From positions 1-64,000 of the forward strand of contig NZ_CCAT010000083.1 in assembly GCF_000612845.1 (NCBI RefSeq): DNA of 64,000 nucleotides, written 5' to 3'. Position numbers and translations under genes: made by a program. The first letter of the stretch is position 1, and each line of letters starts with the position of its first letter. Below, one piece after another: positions 46,344-54,668 of this stretch. Under the pieces are notes generated by a model. It ran no database searches. It saw only the letters and a program-made list of their open reading frames with translations, and was not told the origin of the DNA. Source of the stretch: Clostridium ihumii AP5 (GTDB lineage Bacteria; Bacillota; Clostridia; Clostridiales; Clostridiaceae).

Positions 46344-46407
46344 CTTGAGTAAAATTTTTAATGTGTTAAAATTATAAATAAAAATATGTATTTGGAGTTA
46401 TAACGTT

Positions 46408-47223
46408 ATGAATAAAAAACTTATAAAGGAAGATTTCTTTAAAAAGTATTCTTTTGCAGAAGATGAAATTGAAAAATATAATATGAATTGGGATACTTTA
46501 AGCAATATATATGAAGATTTTAATAGATATAAAGATACTTATGAAACCCAAGCAAATTTTATATCCAACACTCTTAGAAGACATAGTAAGATACATACTG
46601 TGAAAACAAGAGTGAAAAATGGAGAAAGGTTAATTGAAAAAATTATAAGAAAAACACCTAATAGAAAAGATAAATATGGTGAAGATTTTGAATTTAATTT
46701 AGAAAATTACAAAGAAGAAATAAACGATTTAATAGGTATTAGAGCTATTCATATATTTAAACAAGATTGGGAAGAAATACATAAGTTTATTCTTAGCACA
46801 TGGAAGGTAATTGAGATTACTGCAAATGTTAGAGAGGGAGACAATACAGATAGATTTGAAGAGTTAAATATAGAAATTCAATCAAGAAAATCAGGATATC
46901 GTTCAGTTCATTATCTTATAGAATTTTATCCAACAAGCCAAAGAGTTATAGCAGAAATTCAAGTTAGAACTATATTCGAAGAAGGCTATGGAGAGATTGA
47001 TCATCAATTAAGATATTCGCACAAAGAAATTCCAGAGGTTTTAGAGTCTAATTTACTACTATTTAATCGTATTGCGGGAAGTGCTGATGAGATGGCATCC
47101 TTTATAAATTTACTTAGTAAAAATTGGAATGAGATGGAATGTGGATATAAATCTTTGATAAAGGAAAAAGATGAAGAATTAAGATATTTAAGAGAAAGAT
47201 TAAATTCATTAGAAAATAAATAG
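46408..47223 (+). CDS. Small alarmone synthetase (GTP pyrophosphokinase family)
   Basis: The protein has 271 residues. It holds a RelA/SpoT synthetase domain (COG2357) with no hydrolase, TGS or ACT domains: DLIGIRAIHIFKQDWEEIH, SGYRSVHYLIEF and AEIQVRTIFEEGYGEIDHQL. It makes (p)ppGpp or related alarmones from GTP/GDP and ATP. A C-terminal helical extension (about 230-271, KEKDEELRYLRERLNSLENK) probably mediates oligomerisation. It begins about 65 bp after repeat copy E, which may therefore affect its promoter. A strong terminator follows. Confidence 0.9.
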   Translation: MNKKLIKEDFFKKYSFAEDEIEKYNMNWDTLSNIYEDFNRYKDTYETQANFISNTLRRHSKIHTVKTRVKNGERLIEKIIRKTPNRKDKYGEDFEFNLENYKEEINDLIGIRAIHIFKQDWEEIHKFILSTWKVIEITANVREGDNTDRFEELNIEIQSRKSGYRSVHYLIEFYPTSQRVIAEIQVRTIFEEGYGEIDHQLRYSHKEIPEVLESNLLLFNRIAGSADEMASFINLLSKNWNEMECGYKSLIKEKDEELRYLRERLNSLENK

Positions 47224-47230
47224 ATTTTAG

Positions 47231-47266
47231 AAAGTAGTATTGAAAAATTTAATACTACTTTTTTAT
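47231..47266 (+). terminator. Intrinsic terminator
   Basis: AAAGTAGTATT pairs with AATACTACTTT, followed by TTT. Confidence 0.85.
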
Positions 47267-47349
47267 TGTCTAAAATATACTATTACTTTTATATGTATTT
47301 TGTAATATAATTCAATAGGAAAATAAATTTATTTATTGGAGGGGGAGAA

Positions 47350-48267
47350 ATGAAGGATAGAAACAAAGGAATATTATTAGTTGTAATTGCTACAATTTTT
47401 TGGGGCATAATGGGAGTGACGAGTAGAAGTTTAGCTAATGCAGGCTTAGATCCAATGAGTATATCTTTTTTTAGATGTATAATAGCAAGTGTAGGATTTT
47501 TATTATGGCTTCTTAAAACTAACAAAGAAGTTTTAAAAATTGATAAAAAAGGAATTATAGTATGTAGTTTATATGGAATATTTACATTTGCATTATGCTT
47601 TGTTGCATTTAATATGTCGGTGGCTAAAATTCCAATATCTATAGCCACAGTTTTAATGTTTACGAATCCAATATGGGTTACTATTTTTAATGCCATATTC
47701 TTCAAAGAAAAAATAACATTAAGAAAAATAATTGTAATTATATTTGCTATGATAGGTTGTTTATGTATAGCAAATGTATTTAGTGGTGAAAAAATACAAT
47801 TAGACACTATAGGGGTAATAGCTGGTGCTGTAACAGGGATACTGTTTGCTTTGCAAATTGTTATACCAAGGTTTTTTGAAAATACATATAAAAAAGATAC
47901 AATGCTTATATATGGATTTATAGCAGGAACAATATTTTTAGCACTATTTACTGATTTTTCAGCTATTAATAAAGCAATTAGCACTAATTCTGAGCCAATA
48001 AAAGTTATATTAAATATATTATCCATAGGACTTTTAAGTACATTTATATCAAACACTTTTTATGTAAAGGCTACGGAATATATAGATACAGGGCTTACAA
48101 GCATATTAGTTGCTTTAGAACCAGTGCTTGGAAGTATATTTGCATTTATAATATTTGGTGAGACTTTAAATGGAATTCAAATATTTGGTGCATTAATAAT
48201 TGTACTTTCAGCAATGTTGCTTGAATGTGATTTTAAGAGATTTAAAATATTAAAATTTAGCAAATAG
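47350..48267 (+). CDS. EamA/DMT family transporter
   Basis: The protein has 305 residues with ten membrane helices in two EamA repeats (about 5-135 and 148-290). Motifs are ATIFWGIMGVTSRSLANAGL and, in the second half, EYIDTGLTSILVALEPVLGSIFAFIIFGE. The family exports or imports amino acids, metabolites and drugs; the substrate cannot be told. GGAGGGGGAG precedes the ATG. Single-gene unit with a strong terminator. Confidence 0.92.
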   Translation: MKDRNKGILLVVIATIFWGIMGVTSRSLANAGLDPMSISFFRCIIASVGFLLWLLKTNKEVLKIDKKGIIVCSLYGIFTFALCFVAFNMSVAKIPISIATVLMFTNPIWVTIFNAIFFKEKITLRKIIVIIFAMIGCLCIANVFSGEKIQLDTIGVIAGAVTGILFALQIVIPRFFENTYKKDTMLIYGFIAGTIFLALFTDFSAINKAISTNSEPIKVILNILSIGLLSTFISNTFYVKATEYIDTGLTSILVALEPVLGSIFAFIIFGETLNGIQIFGALIIVLSAMLLECDFKRFKILKFSK

Positions 48268-48270
48268 ATA

Positions 48271-48325
48271 AATAAGAAATGATAATGTGAAGTAATTTTT
48301 ACATTATCATTTCTTATTTTTTTAT
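48271..48325. terminator. Bidirectional intrinsic terminator
   Basis: An 18-bp perfect stem (AATAAGAAATGATAATGT and complement) around a 12-base loop, with a T-run to the right. Shared by the convergent EamA and ferritin-like genes. Confidence 0.9.
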
Positions 48326-48837
48326 ATGAGCTTTTCATATAAATTACTAAATAATTTTAAATGAAGTTCTTCATCCATTATAATTCGTTCTATTATGGCT
48401 TTAATGTACTTATCATCTATTAAAGCTAAAGTTTGAATATATTGTTCAATGGCTTTTTCTTCAGCATCAATATCATCTAAAATCATCTCAGGTAAAGTCT
48501 TTCCATAATCTATAAATTTAGGGGTCCAATCTAGAAATTTACCTTTTCTGTTTATACCATATTTAGGACTACAACCAAGTAAAGTTACAATTTCACCAAG
48601 CACTTGTAAGTGCATCATTTCTATCATTGCAATTCCTTTAATAGTTAATGAAACTTCAGTATTATCATGAAATGCATATATTTCATGATAAATATATTGA
48701 GTAACTGCAGTAAACTCAGAAACCATTCCACTGTAATTTTGAAGAATTAAGTTAGCATATTTAGAATTTTTACTTTCAACTTTAATAGGAGGATAAGGCA
48801 AATTTACTTTAAATTTATCCATATTCATAGATGTCAT
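48322..48837 (-). CDS. Ferritin-like diiron protein
   Basis: The protein has 171 residues and is a four-helix bundle. Candidate metal ligands are E41, E73-x-x-H76 (EMMHLQVL), E126/E127 and E156-x-x-H159 (EELHLKLF), the E..ExxH..E..ExxH pattern of ferritin/rubrerythrin-like proteins. It has no rubredoxin part. It resembles Clostridium proteins annotated as ferritin-like or rubrerythrin-related; oxygen or peroxide defence is likely by family. AAGGAGA precedes the ATG. Confidence 0.82.
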   Translation of the reverse strand: MTSMNMDKFKVNLPYPPIKVESKNSKYANLILQNYSGMVSEFTAVTQYIYHEIYAFHDNTEVSLTIKGIAMIEMMHLQVLGEIVTLLGCSPKYGINRKGKFLDWTPKFIDYGKTLPEMILDDIDAEEKAIEQYIQTLALIDDKYIKAIIERIIMDEELHLKLFSNLYEKLI

Positions 48838-49035
48838 AATTATCTCCTTATATAAAATAATTTTAATAGTATTTTATTCTTGGAAAATTTTAATAGAACA
48901 AGAATAAACTATATCAATTTCTAATAGAAAATAATCATTTATAGAAATTTCATATGATTAATCAAAAGTAATTTAATAAATGTAATATATAGATATAAGC
49001 AAATAAAATTATTATGTTATAGGGTGGTATGAAAG

Positions 49036-50115
49036 ATGTATAAAGATAAGATGACTCCAATGGAAAGAGCAAGAGCAATTACAAGAGGAGAAGAAATTGA
49101 TAGAATTCAATGTAATCCTAATATTGCAAATGGAAGTGCAAAATATACAGGGTTCAAGATAGGTGATTTTAATACTGATGCAAAAGCACTTGCTAAGGCA
49201 ACTATAGATACATATAAAAAATTAGGTTATGATAGTGTACGAGTTTTCACTGATTTATTTATTTTAGCAGAAGCTATGGGTGCTACTATGAAATATCCAG
49301 AAGATAATACTGTAGATTTGTTAAAACCAGCTATTGATGATATTAAGGATATAAATAAAATAAAAACAATAAATCCATACAAAGATGGAAGAATACCAGT
49401 TCAATTAGAAGCTATGAAGAGGGTCGTAGATGAAATTGGAGATGAGGTTCCTTGTGCTACAGCAATAATAGGGCCTTTTACTAATGCATCTTTTTTAATA
49501 GGTGCAGAGAAGTTAACTAAAATGCTTATAAAAGATGAAGAATCTGTATTTAAACTTATGGATATATCACTTGAAAGTTGTTTTAGATTTATAGATGCTG
49601 CAATAGAAACGGGAATAGGATTTAGTATTTCAGAACCTATGGCGTCATGTACTGTTATAAGTCCTAAACATTTTAAGAAATTTGTTAAACCATATTTAGA
49701 AAAAGTAATAGAATATTTAGCACTAAAAAATAAGAAAACGGCTATACATATATGTGGGAAAACGGAAGGACTTTGGGATGATCTTAGTAAGATGGGATTT
49801 AGTGGTTTTAGCATAGATAATGTTGTAAGTTTAAAAGACTGTGTAGATAAAATAGGTAGTGAAATAAAGATAATGGGTAATATTCATCCAACAACAGTAA
49901 TGTACAGTGGAACAGTTAATGAAGTTAAAGTAGAAAGTTTAAAATGTATTAAGGATGGATATAAATCACCAAAGGGGTATTTGTTAATGTCAGGATGTAG
50001 CTTGCCAGTAGAAACAGATATAAAGAATTGTGAAGCAATGATGGATATAGTAAGAGAACTTGGTTGGCCAATTACTGATGAAAAAATAGAGAATTTAATA
50101 AAAAAATATATTTAA
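49036..50115 (+). CDS. Uroporphyrinogen-decarboxylase-family methyltransferase (MtaA/MtbA-like)
   Basis: The protein has 359 residues with a URO-D TIM-barrel fold. The zinc-site pattern H238-x-C240 (AIHICGKTEG) and C321 (MSGCSLPVET) is that of methylcobalamin:thiol methyltransferases rather than HemE. SISEPMASCTVISPKHFKKF and MGNIHPTTVMYSGTVNEV are family landmarks. Such enzymes move methyl groups from a corrinoid protein to a thiol or tetrahydrofolate. No corrinoid protein or substrate methyltransferase gene is adjacent. GGGTGGTATG-type weak ribosome site. Confidence 0.85.
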   Translation: MYKDKMTPMERARAITRGEEIDRIQCNPNIANGSAKYTGFKIGDFNTDAKALAKATIDTYKKLGYDSVRVFTDLFILAEAMGATMKYPEDNTVDLLKPAIDDIKDINKIKTINPYKDGRIPVQLEAMKRVVDEIGDEVPCATAIIGPFTNASFLIGAEKLTKMLIKDEESVFKLMDISLESCFRFIDAAIETGIGFSISEPMASCTVISPKHFKKFVKPYLEKVIEYLALKNKKTAIHICGKTEGLWDDLSKMGFSGFSIDNVVSLKDCVDKIGSEIKIMGNIHPTTVMYSGTVNEVKVESLKCIKDGYKSPKGYLLMSGCSLPVETDIKNCEAMMDIVRELGWPITDEKIENLIKKYI

Positions 50116-50152
50116 AAAATAGCTGAGTTTTTCTCGGCTATTTTTTATTTAA
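50115..50152 (+). terminator. Intrinsic terminator
   Basis: AAAAAATAGCTGAG pairs with CTCGGCTATTTTTT (one G-T pair), with a TTTT loop. Confidence 0.88.
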
Positions 50153-50266
50153 AGGTTAGTTTTGAATACTGTTAAATTTTGATATGTATACAAAATGAGT
50201 GTTATTAAGAAAGAAATTTAATATAGATAGCTTGGATAATTTAAATAAATATAGTAAAGTAAAGCT

Positions 50267-50750
50267 ATATAGGGTTACTGAAGAATGAAATTATTCAAAT
50301 ATAAAATTAGAGTTTTAATTAATTAAATAATTAAATTGAAATTTGAAAGTGAATATTAGAATGGAGTTTCTAAGTATTGTTATTCTAAAATGTCATTACT
50401 ACATTTGCATGAGAGAATTCATTCTTGCCAAACATTATTAGAAAATGTTGTTTTTAAGCGTTTATATACAAAGCAAAGACCGCCAAGGTTAAAACCTCAG
50501 CTACGAAGGTACTATAGCTTTTATCTACAAAGGAAAAATAAAATATTACAATTGAACTATATGAGAGGGTTCAACCTTGCCTAGCGACATTTGGATATAT
50601 TATCTTATAATTCTAAATGTATTCCTATTATTATATATAGAACCAATTGATAATTATTCATTGTCAATTTTAAAAATATAGATTTAAAATTAATATTAAT
50701 ATTCTTAATTTAAATATGTATGAATTATAATTCAAGTTTGGAGTTCTAGA
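50267..50750. repeat. MITE-like repeat, copy F, interrupted by foreign sequence
   Basis: The left end (CTATATAGGGTTACTGAAGA and subtype I segment TTGAAAGTGAATATT) and the right end (AATTCAAGTTTGGAGTTCTA) are diverged family sequence. The middle, about 50390-50630, does not match any other copy. Confidence 0.65.
50390..50630. other. Unidentified less AT-rich insert inside repeat copy F
   Basis: This stretch is visibly richer in G and C than its surroundings (for example AAAGACCGCCAAGGTTAAAA, CTCAGCTACGAAGG, GGTTCAACCTTGCCTAGCGA). ACCGCCAAGGTT and GGGTTCAACCTTGCC are partly complementary and could pair. A 64-codon frame (50390-50584, plus) is open but lacks a ribosome site and reads as a basic, low-hydrophobicity peptide, so I do not call it a gene. 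It may be a structured RNA or a mobile-element scrap. Confidence 0.4.
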
Positions 50751-50768
50751 GTTAAAGGAGATGTGGAA

Positions 50769-51746
50769 ATGATTAAAAATGTATGTGATTTATTAGTTAA
50801 AAATTCAGATGAAGTTAAGAAGGCAACAGGGTTTTGGGGTTATGATATGATGAATAAAGCAGCAGCTTTATCAGCTACATTAAAAGGTGAAGTTTTGGAT
50901 TCAGAAAAATTAAAAGAAAAAATAGAGATGATAAAAAAGAACACTTCAGCATTTTCATATTTTAGAGGTATAACTCAAACAATTTTAGCAATGGAATGTT
51001 CTATAAATAATTATGAGAAAGACGATTTGCTGAATATATTAGAAATATATAAATCTCTTAAAAGCGAAGGTGCATCAAGCTCAGAATATTTAGTTACATG
51101 TGCTTTAAACATATATAAAAATAGATATAAGTTTGAAATTTCAAGTATGGTTAGAAAAACTAGAGAAACTTATAAAGTTATGAGAAAAAATCATCCATTT
51201 TTAACTGGTGCAGAAGATTATATTATGGCGAGTATAATATCATTTAAAGCTATTAATATAGATGATGCAACAGTTGAGATTGAAAAGTGTTATAGGTATT
51301 TAAAAGAAAGATTTATGGCAAGTGATGAACTTCAAACATTATCTCATATTATGTATTTTGTGCCTGGGGAAGCTAAAGAAAAATGTTATGGAACAATTAA
51401 TTTATATGATATGTTTAAAAATGAAAAAATTAGAGTTAGATATGTAAAAACATTATTACCAATTTTAGATTTAGTTTGTGAAGATAAGGGAAGATTAATA
51501 GAAGAAATTAAAAATACTGATGAGTATTTAAAACAATTTAAAGGATTTGGAAATTTATCATTAGGAAAAGATCTAAGATGTCTATTTGCTGCAAGTATTA
51601 TATTGTCCGAAAATAGTAAGGAATATATTGATGAGATAAGTGGAATTTCGGAAAGTATAATTACTAATATTATAATAGCTATGCAAATAGCACTAATGAC
51701 TGCAGTAATAGCTTCATCAGCTGCAGCAGCGAATAGTTCATCATAA
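50769..51746 (+). CDS. DUF4003 family protein
   Basis: The protein has 325 residues, helical and soluble, ending in an alanine/serine-rich hydrophobic tail (IIAMQIALMTAVIASSAAAA). ATGFWGYDMMNKAAALSATL, SAFSYFRGITQTILA and RKNHPFLTGAEDYIMASI match DUF4003, a family of unknown function in Firmicutes. ATG at 50769 follows AAGGAG by eight bases; GTG at 50763 is too close to it. Repeat elements flank the gene on both sides. Confidence 0.82.
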   Translation: MIKNVCDLLVKNSDEVKKATGFWGYDMMNKAAALSATLKGEVLDSEKLKEKIEMIKKNTSAFSYFRGITQTILAMECSINNYEKDDLLNILEIYKSLKSEGASSSEYLVTCALNIYKNRYKFEISSMVRKTRETYKVMRKNHPFLTGAEDYIMASIISFKAINIDDATVEIEKCYRYLKERFMASDELQTLSHIMYFVPGEAKEKCYGTINLYDMFKNEKIRVRYVKTLLPILDLVCEDKGRLIEEIKNTDEYLKQFKGFGNLSLGKDLRCLFAASIILSENSKEYIDEISGISESIITNIIIAMQIALMTAVIASSAAAANSSS

Positions 51747-51802
51747 GGAAATTTATCAAAATAAATTATTCAAAACTTTAAAATTAAATATAAAAAGATA
51801 AT

Positions 51803-51984
51803 ATAGGAATACAAGTTTGAACTTTAAGTTATTCATGTTTCACTTGAGAAAGAACAATTTGAAGTGGTATACAAAATTAACTATTAATTGTTAATTGGTT
51901 CCAAGTATAATAATAGAATAAACTATAAGATTAGTAGTATCATTTAAGAAAGATGTTATTTAAAACTTGAACTTGGAACCCTAT
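51803..51984 (+). repeat. MITE-like intergenic repeat, copy G, internally deleted (182 bp)
   Basis: Both ends are intact (ATAGGAATACAAGTTTGAAC, and AACTTGAACTTGGAACCCTA) but the middle has collapsed to about 100 bp, lacking the CAAAGCAAATT and GAACGAAGTGA parts. It is the shortest member with two recognisable ends. Confidence 0.82.
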
Positions 51985-52018
51985 AGAATAATGAATAAAC
52001 AAATTAAGTTTATAGACA

Positions 52019-52045
52019 AAGCGTGTGAAAACATGCTTTTTTTAT
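52019..52045 (+). terminator. Intrinsic terminator
   Basis: AAGCGTGT pairs with ACATGCTT around GAAA, followed by a T-run. It probably ends the DUF4003 transcript after it passes repeat copy G. Confidence 0.75.
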
Positions 52046-52062
52046 TTTTTATAAAAATATGG

Positions 52063-52123
52063 TTGCATTTTTATTTAATAGTAGTATTATATAAGTATAG
52101 GTTAATTAGTTAAGTAATTAACC
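52063..52123 (+). promoter_or_regulatory. Promoter and YtrA/GntR-type operator
   Basis: TTGCAT (52063) and TATTAT (52085) are 16 bp apart. Just downstream GGTTAATTA and TAATTAACC (52100-52123) form a perfect 9-bp inverted repeat around GTTAAG, overlapping the expected transcription start. This is the standard position for the repressor of a YtrA-type operon to bind and control itself. Confidence 0.75.
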
Positions 52124-52154
52124 ACTACACTAATAAGGTAGGTGAGACTAGAAA

Positions 52155-52523
52155 ATGAAATTAATATTAAATGAAAATGAACCGATATTTACCCAAATAG
52201 CTAGAACTATAGAAGATGAAATAATAAGTGGGGGAATAGCTGAAGAGGACCAAATTCCATCTACAAATGAATTATCTAAGTTATATAAAATTAATCCAGC
52301 AACTGTTCTTAAAGGTATAAATACATTAGTTGAAAGAAATATATTATATAAAAAGAGGGGTATTGGAATGTTTGTATGTGAAGGAGCTAAGAAAATTATA
52401 AAGGATGATAGAAAACAAAGCTTTAAAAATATATTCTTGAAAAATTTATTAAAAGAGGCAGAAACATTAGAGATAAGCAAAGAAGAATTAGTAGAAATGA
52501 TTAGGAGTTGTAAGGAGGATTAA
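52155..52523 (+). CDS. GntR family regulator, YtrA subfamily
   Basis: The protein has 122 residues. The winged helix-turn-helix is N-terminal (PIFTQIARTIEDEIISGGIA, QIPSTNELSKLYKINPATVL), with a short helical C-terminal part of about 45 residues and no large effector domain, as in YtrA. It is the first gene of a three-gene operon with an ABC ATPase and membrane protein. The stop codon is one base before the ATPase start. It probably represses the operon through the 52100-52123 palindrome. Confidence 0.92.
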   Translation: MKLILNENEPIFTQIARTIEDEIISGGIAEEDQIPSTNELSKLYKINPATVLKGINTLVERNILYKKRGIGMFVCEGAKKIIKDDRKQSFKNIFLKNLLKEAETLEISKEELVEMIRSCKED

Positions 52524-52524
52524 A

Positions 52525-53400
52525 ATGGATAAAATAATTGAAGTAAAAAATTTATCATATACTTTTAATAAAACACAAGCTTTAAAAAACTTATCTGTTA
52601 ACTTTGAGGAAAATAAAATATATGGATTATTAGGAAAAAATGGAGCTGGAAAAACAACATTAATAAATATAATTACTAGACAACTTATAAATAAAGAAGG
52701 AGAAATAAAAATATTTGGTAAGTCCATAAATGAAGATATTACTTTGTTACAAGATTTATGCATAGTAAAAGAAAGAGAATTTTACAATTTAGATAAAAAA
52801 GGAAGAGATGTATTAGATATATACAGTTTATTCTACAAAGATTATGATAAAGAATTAGAGAAAAAATTATGTGATTTTTTTGAATTACCATTAAAAAAAA
52901 GTTATAAAAAGTACTCTAGAGGTATGAAAACATTAATATCTAATATAATAGGAATTTGTTCAAATGCAAAAATAACTATATTTGATGAACCAACAATAGG
53001 TCTAGATGCAGTTAATAGAGAACATTTTTATAATATTTTATTAGAAGAATATATAAAAAAACCTAGAACTATAATAATTTCAACACATCTTATAGAAGAA
53101 GTAGATAATTTACTTGAACATGTAGTTATAGTAAATAAAGGAGAAGTTATTTTAGATGAAGATATAGATAATATAAAGCAGAAATCATATTTTATAACAG
53201 GAAAAAAAGAAGATTTAAGTAGTTTAAAAATATTAAATGATAAAAAACCTAAACAAGAATTTGGAAGCACAGAGGTATATTCATATTATGGTGAACTTTC
53301 TGATGAAGATTTAAATACTATTGATGAGTTAAATATAAATTTAGAACCTATGGGACTTCAAAAATTATTTATAGAAATGACAAAAGGAAAGGAGTACTAA
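52525..53400 (+). CDS. ABC transporter ATP-binding protein (YtrB-like)
   Basis: The protein has 291 residues. Walker A is GKNGAGKT at 37-44, the signature region is YSRGMKTLIS (degenerate), and Walker B is ITIFDEPTIGLDA. The C-terminal 70 residues are an extra domain common in this class. AAGGAGG lies inside the end of the regulator gene. The pair with the next gene is an ABC-2-type system; related YtrABCDEF/BcrA systems respond to cell-wall antibiotics, but the substrate here is unknown. Confidence 0.92.
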   Translation: MDKIIEVKNLSYTFNKTQALKNLSVNFEENKIYGLLGKNGAGKTTLINIITRQLINKEGEIKIFGKSINEDITLLQDLCIVKEREFYNLDKKGRDVLDIYSLFYKDYDKELEKKLCDFFELPLKKSYKKYSRGMKTLISNIIGICSNAKITIFDEPTIGLDAVNREHFYNILLEEYIKKPRTIIISTHLIEEVDNLLEHVVIVNKGEVILDEDIDNIKQKSYFITGKKEDLSSLKILNDKKPKQEFGSTEVYSYYGELSDEDLNTIDELNINLEPMGLQKLFIEMTKGKEY

Positions 53401-53402
53401 TC

Positions 53403-54173
53403 ATGGATAATTTAAAAACGTATTTAAACTTCTTTAAAAGAAACTATAAAAAAGATTATATTACTTATGCAATCACAGTAACTATTATAAGTTTAATATT
53501 AGTTGGTTTTACTATATGGACAAGTAAAGTATCATTAGCACCAGAAATGTCCTTTGCTTATTCCATAAGTGGCTTAAATTTAATATTTCTATTTGTTATG
53601 GGAATACTGTGGGGAAGTAAAGATTTCGCAGGAGCTATGACTATAAGAAGTGATAGGAAAAGTTATTTTAAAGCAATGATTATATTTTCAATAATTTCAA
53701 TTATTGTAATGTGTATATTAGATATGTTTATAGTTGGTATAAGCAATTTTATTATAAAGATTTTCACAGATAATGTAAAAATAAAGTCAATGACTACAGT
53801 TAATTTTGATGGATTTGTATTGAATGATTTAACAAAGAATTTAAGTATAGTACAATTATATATGCTTAATGCAATTAGAATTTTTACTACTATGATGTTT
53901 GGTACCTTTTTAGGAGCATTTGCATATAGATTGAGAAAAGTTACAGCAGTTATTATATATATTGGTGCACCAACTTTAACGGTAGCATTATTAGCTAAAA
54001 TAGCAATGGTTAGCGATATAGTAAATAAAATTATAAATTTAATATATGCTATTGGAGAAAACTTCTATACTTTAAGTATATTTTATATGGTATTGTCAAT
54101 CGTATTTATAGCACTTTCTTATCTATGTTTAATAAAAGCACCTATAGGGGAATATGCACATGATTGGTTATAA
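53403..54173 (+). CDS. ABC-2 type membrane subunit of the YtrA operon
   Basis: The protein has 256 residues with six membrane helices. KRNYKKDYITYAITVTIISL opens the protein and GSKDFAGAMTIRSDRKSYFK lies between helices 2 and 3. It starts two bases after the ATPase stop codon. No terminator is clear; repeat copy H begins 45 bp after the stop and might end the transcript. Confidence 0.85.
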   Translation: MDNLKTYLNFFKRNYKKDYITYAITVTIISLILVGFTIWTSKVSLAPEMSFAYSISGLNLIFLFVMGILWGSKDFAGAMTIRSDRKSYFKAMIIFSIISIIVMCILDMFIVGISNFIIKIFTDNVKIKSMTTVNFDGFVLNDLTKNLSIVQLYMLNAIRIFTTMMFGTFLGAFAYRLRKVTAVIIYIGAPTLTVALLAKIAMVSDIVNKIINLIYAIGENFYTLSIFYMVLSIVFIALSYLCLIKAPIGEYAHDWL

Positions 54174-54217
54174 TGCAAAGTAAAAATAAAAGATATAAAA
54201 TTTGAAATTATATAATC

Positions 54218-54563
54218 TATAGGATTTCAAATTCAAATTTAAAGTAATGTCTTTTTCAAATGATACTACTAATCTTACTGTTTATTTTATTATCATGTTT
54301 AGAACCAATTAACAATGATGGTTAATATTATTCACTTCGTTTTTAATATTTATGAATAGAAGTACATAAAAACCAAGTTTTTATATAATCTTTAAATAAT
54401 TTGTTGTACAAATTATTTTAAAAATCCATTAAGAAACTGAGATTTCAGTTTTATCCTTCATTGTTAATTGTTCATCTTTAATTGTTAATTTTGTTAATAT
54501 ACCTTAAATTTTTTTCTCAACTGAAATAAGAATAACTGCATTTTTAAACTTGTTTCCATATAT
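54218..54563 (-). repeat. MITE-like intergenic repeat, copy H (346 bp)
   Basis: Opposite orientation to B and E. It starts CTATAGGATTTCAAATTCAA and ends TTTTTAAACTTGTTTCCATA. It has subtype II sequence (TCCTTCATTGTTAATTGTTC) and TATTCACTTCGTTTTTAATA. Confidence 0.82.
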
Positions 54564-54668
54564 AAGTGATATCTTTTCTTTTATTGGATTTAGTAATAAT
54601 TGTAGAATTTAAAATGAAAATGATTTAATATAGCAAAAGGATAATACAGTTTATAGGATGTGAAATTT

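Noticed and set aside
47289-48056. A 255-codon minus-strand frame over the EamA gene
   Set aside because: It is antisense to a convincing ten-helix transporter and starts without a ribosome site.
49036-50115. HemE (uroporphyrinogen decarboxylase) proper
   Set aside because: The H-x-C...C zinc pattern and lack of other heme genes favour a corrinoid-dependent methyltransferase.
50390-50584. A 64-codon plus-strand frame inside repeat copy F
   Set aside because: No ribosome binding site, no recognisable family; the stretch is better described as an unidentified insert.
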